Below, piece after piece: positions 23,105 to 24,656 of a stretch of 24,656 nucleotides of DNA. The position numbers were made by a program, and so were the translations under genes. Source of the DNA: an uncultured archaeon (GTDB taxonomy: Archaea > Thermoproteota > CALKCG01 > B24); contig CALKCG010000004.1 in NCBI GenBank assembly GCA_938082915.1, positions 1-24,656 of the forward strand. The letters are read 5' to 3'. The notes under the pieces are model-generated. The model had not been told where the DNA came from. It saw only the letters and a list, made by a program, of their open reading frames with translations, and searched no databases. Numbering within the stretch: position 1 is the first letter of the stretch; every line of letters starts with the position of its first letter.

Positions 23105-24151
23105 TTATGGTTTAAGCTTCCTCCAATTCTCCTCATGTGTTTTAATTACTCTTAAGGCGTTTCTATATGCCATGTTTTTCAAAGCTTCTTCAGTTAGTCC
23201 GGCTTCGGCTAAAGCATTCCATAGGTTGTTTAGCTTTGATATGTTTTCCAAGCCTTTTGGTGGTTTTGCAGCTATAAGTCCGAAGTAGTCTGTCCCTAGT
23301 GCTAGGAGTTCTGAACCATAGTTTTCATAGACGTAGCGTATGTGTTTAACCAGGTCTTTTACCGTGGGGTTGTCGGATATCGTAGAGGGTATGAGTGTAA
23401 AACCTACGATGCCTTTCTTCGCGGTTAGAGCTTCTAAAACCCTGTCGCTTAGGTTTCTAACGTGGTTTTTAACTGTTTTCGCATTAGCGTGGCTTGCTAT
23501 GACTGGCATTTTGGATGCTTCTATCAATTCGAGGCTCGTCTTTTCACTCGCATGTGAAATGTCCAATATGACGCCGAGTCTATTGGCTTCTTCTACGAGG
23601 GCTTCGCCGAAACCCGTCAACCCGTAGTCTTTAACGCTCATACATGAGCTACCGTATTTAACGTCGTAGTTCCAAGTAAGTTGAAGGCTTCTAACGCCAA
23701 GCCTGTAGAAAAGTTCCAAGTCACCAGGCTCATCTAAAGCCTCAGCCCCCTCTAAAGCTATTAGAAGACCGATTTTTCTACTTTCCATAAGCCTTTCAAC
23801 ATCGCCCTTCTCAGAAACAGGTTCCAATTCTGGATGCGACGCTACAAGCCTATGGTATATTTTAACCTGCTCCATAACGTTCTCCTTAACAGCCCTCGGA
23901 GAATTCACAAAAGGTAGAGGTTTAACCCCATAACCTTTCCAAACGAGTCTAGAAAGCCTCGGATTGAAAGAGGGCATAAGCGGGAAAATGGATGCAAAGA
24001 TAAGTCTAACCCTAGCCTTAAAATACTTAGGTATATCACCATGCCTACCGGGAAGGTCTACGGAGAAGTCTTCAACTGGAAGACCATCATGCCCATTAGT
24101 AGCATAGTAATACCCGACGTCTTCGTGAAGGTCTATAACATGCTCCAACAT
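23105..24151 (-). CDS. M19-family (renal-type) membrane dipeptidase homologue
   Basis: A 348-residue zinc dipeptidase of the amidohydrolase superfamily that cleaves dipeptides with broad specificity. Expected metal ligands appear in order: DLHED (residues 7-11), Glu in LIALEGAE (about 131), His in DISHAS (about 198) and His in IASHANAK (about 219), then Asp in LLALGTDYFG (about 287). The ATG is preceded by GGCGGT at 7 bases. There is no signal peptide, so it is probably cytoplasmic and could process imported dipeptides, a loose functional link to the OPT-like permeases further left (inference). It is monocistronic and divergent from the tRNA gene. Confidence 0.92.
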   Translation of the reverse strand: MLEHVIDLHEDVGYYYATNGHDGLPVEDFSVDLPGRHGDIPKYFKARVRLIFASIFPLMPSFNPRLSRLVWKGYGVKPLPFVNSPRAVKENVMEQVKIYHRLVASHPELEPVSEKGDVERLMESRKIGLLIALEGAEALDEPGDLELFYRLGVRSLQLTWNYDVKYGSSCMSVKDYGLTGFGEALVEEANRLGVILDISHASEKTSLELIEASKMPVIASHANAKTVKNHVRNLSDRVLEALTAKKGIVGFTLIPSTISDNPTVKDLVKHIRYVYENYGSELLALGTDYFGLIAAKPPKGLENISKLNNLWNALAEAGLTEEALKNMAYRNALRVIKTHEENWRKLKP

Positions 24152-24210
24152 AAATCAAACCGCCAGTAGAAGTAGAAAAATATGAAAATAAAAACCTAAG
24201 CCGAAAAGTA

Positions 24211-24219
24211 AACACTTAA
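24211..24219 (+). promoter_or_regulatory. TATA-like box of tRNA-Phe
   Basis: CTTAAAAAT lies about 37 bases before the mature tRNA 5' end, giving a predicted start near 24242 and a 5' leader of about 10 bases. Confidence 0.4.
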
Positions 24220-24242
24220 AAATGGGTAAAATATTAAAAATC

Positions 24243-24566
24243 TTAAGTCGAGCCGCGGTAGCTCAGCCTGGGAGAGCGTCCGGCTGAAGACCGGATTGTC
24301 GCCGGTTCAAGTCCGGCCCGCGGCACTTCCACCATACCTCCACCATTAGTTTCTAGTCGAGCCCTCTCTTTTCTGGAAAGAAGGGATACCCTTTTACTAG
24401 TAAACTCCATGATTTTACTAGTAAAATCGGGCTTATGGATTAGGGCTTTAACCAACTGCTGCAAATTTTCGAAGCCCAGCCCCTTAAGCCTTTCCATGAG
24501 TATGAAATACTCTTCCTCCCTCACAGATACTCCCACGGACTTCCAACCAGAAGCGGGCACATCCAC
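24243..24566 (-). CDS. Ribbon-helix-helix-like ORF running antisense through tRNA-Phe; candidate N-terminal half of a split integrase
   Basis: A 107-codon frame whose ATG follows GGTGAG by 4 bases. Residues about 9-48 (SVGVSVREEEYFILMERLKG and the next 20 residues) look like a ribbon-helix-helix: a short strand, then two helices. A basic linker (about 49-75) follows, and the last 27 or so residues (RAGLEPATIRSSAGRSP) are simply the antisense translation of tRNA-Phe, with the stop just beyond the tRNA 5' end. SSV-type archaeal integrases have this layout: attP lies in the N-terminal part of int, and integration into a tRNA leaves an int(N) stub pointing into the tRNA. No catalytic tyrosine-recombinase residues are present. 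Alternatives are a free-standing RHH regulator whose frame runs on by chance, or the remnant of a lost element. Confidence 0.55.
   Translation of the reverse strand: MDVPASGWKSVGVSVREEEYFILMERLKGLGFENLQQLVKALIHKPDFTSKIMEFTSKRVSLLSRKERARLETNGGGMVEVPRAGLEPATIRSSAGRSPRLSYRGST
24252..24325 (+). tRNA. tRNA-Phe (anticodon GAA)
   Basis: Complete cloverleaf. The acceptor stem GCCGCGG pairs with CCGCGGC, the D stem is GCTC/GAGC, and the anticodon stem TCCGG/CCGGA holds loop CTGAAGA (anticodon GAA). The T stem GCCGG/CCGGC has loop TTCAAGT and the discriminator is A. There is no intron and the 3' CCA is not encoded directly (CTTCCA follows). Its whole antisense strand is open reading frame for the ORF that enters from the right, which is why the 3' half is a likely integration site. 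Confidence 0.97.
24393..24428. repeat. Two phased perfect palindromes beside the tRNA/att region
   Basis: TTTACTAGTAAA (24393-24404) is repeated within GATTTTACTAGTAAAATC (24411-24428), an 18-base perfect palindrome. The centres are 21 bases apart, or two helical turns. Both lie inside the candidate int(N) frame, 68-103 bases beyond the tRNA 3' end. The protein shows the echo DFTSKIMEFTSK. Confidence 0.8.
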
Positions 24567-24590
24567 TCACCGAGTATGAAAACGAATTGA

Positions 24591-24603
24591 GCCTATTTAA
24601 GCC
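24591..24603 (-). promoter_or_regulatory. Possible TATA box for the RHH/int(N)-like ORF
   Basis: A minus-strand GGCTTAAATAGGC-like stretch is centred about 30 bases before the ATG at 24566. A two-palindrome segment (TGTACA and TGTATACA, 24609-24624) lies just upstream and could be an operator. Confidence 0.35.
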
Positions 24604-24627
24604 CTAGGTGTACATTTGTATACAGCG

Positions 24628-24656
24628 GTAGACCTAGGAGGGGGGTCTACTTTTTT
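24628..24656 (+). terminator. Hairpin with T-run at the window edge
   Basis: GTAGACC (24628-24634) pairs perfectly with GGTCTAC (24644-24650) around a 9-base loop and is followed by six T at the end of the window. It has the shape of an intrinsic terminator on the plus strand, though no plus-strand gene precedes it. It might instead be structure at an element border. Confidence 0.4.

Noticed and set aside
24243..24325. Treating the last 27 residues of the RHH-like ORF (RAGLEPATIRSSAGRSP...) as a real protein domain
   Set aside because: They are the antisense translation of tRNA-Phe. Such GLEPAT-type tails arise wherever a frame crosses a tRNA; only the part before about 24326 carries protein information of its own.
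1..24656. CRISPR arrays, rRNA genes, complete insertion sequences
   Set aside because: No regularly spaced direct repeats, no rRNA-like stretches, and no intact transposase frame were seen on either strand.

Overview
The window looks archaeal, and its gene content suggests a member of the Thermoproteota/TACK group. Starts are preceded by GGTG/GGAGG-type ribosome sites or sit a few bases downstream of TATA-like boxes (leaderless or short-leader genes). The tRNA has no encoded CCA. The set of TrmB regulator, HEPN/MNT pair, FtsX-fused M28 protein and OPT-like permeases also fits. I cannot name a genus from sequence alone.

Layout, left to right. (1) 1-1110: 3' part of a DegT-type PLP sugar aminotransferase. 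(2) 1118-11253: a membrane module. A 1564-residue protein joins an exported M28-peptidase-like domain to an FtsX/MacB-like permease and lies directly upstream of a DUF6785/OPT-like permease. A second OPT-like permease follows. Two small proteins with the same two-helix, outside-domain plan (198 and 177 aa) flank the whole block. (3) 11259-13916: a TrmB-type regulator divergent from an ABC-2 exporter (ATPase plus permease), with a palindrome in the 46-bp shared intergenic region. (4) 14007-17948: an iron/cobalamin-type ABC importer (binding protein, FecCD permease, ATPase) followed by a SAM methyltransferase. The genes overlap or nearly touch, so they are probably one operon. (5) 18005-18848: a HEPN/MNT pair. 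(6) 18849-20016: about 1.2 kb with no intact gene. It holds remnants of TnpB and a broken DUF5714 gene. (7) 20017-22775: a neutral-ceramidase-like protein, then HisF and HisH (hisH-hisF operon). (8) 23105-24151: an M19-type dipeptidase. (9) 24252-24656: tRNA-Phe(GAA) with an antisense open frame running into it from the right.

Two points stand out. The M28-FtsX/OPT-like module looks like an undescribed surface peptide- or ligand-handling system, and its M28 domain has lost the catalytic Glu pair and one zinc-binding His. At the right edge, the short ribbon-helix-helix-like frame that reads through the antisense strand of tRNA-Phe has the layout of the N-terminal half of an SSV-type integrase. 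That would make 24326 onward the border of an integrated element extending beyond the window. Family names come from motif recognition only; no database search was possible.
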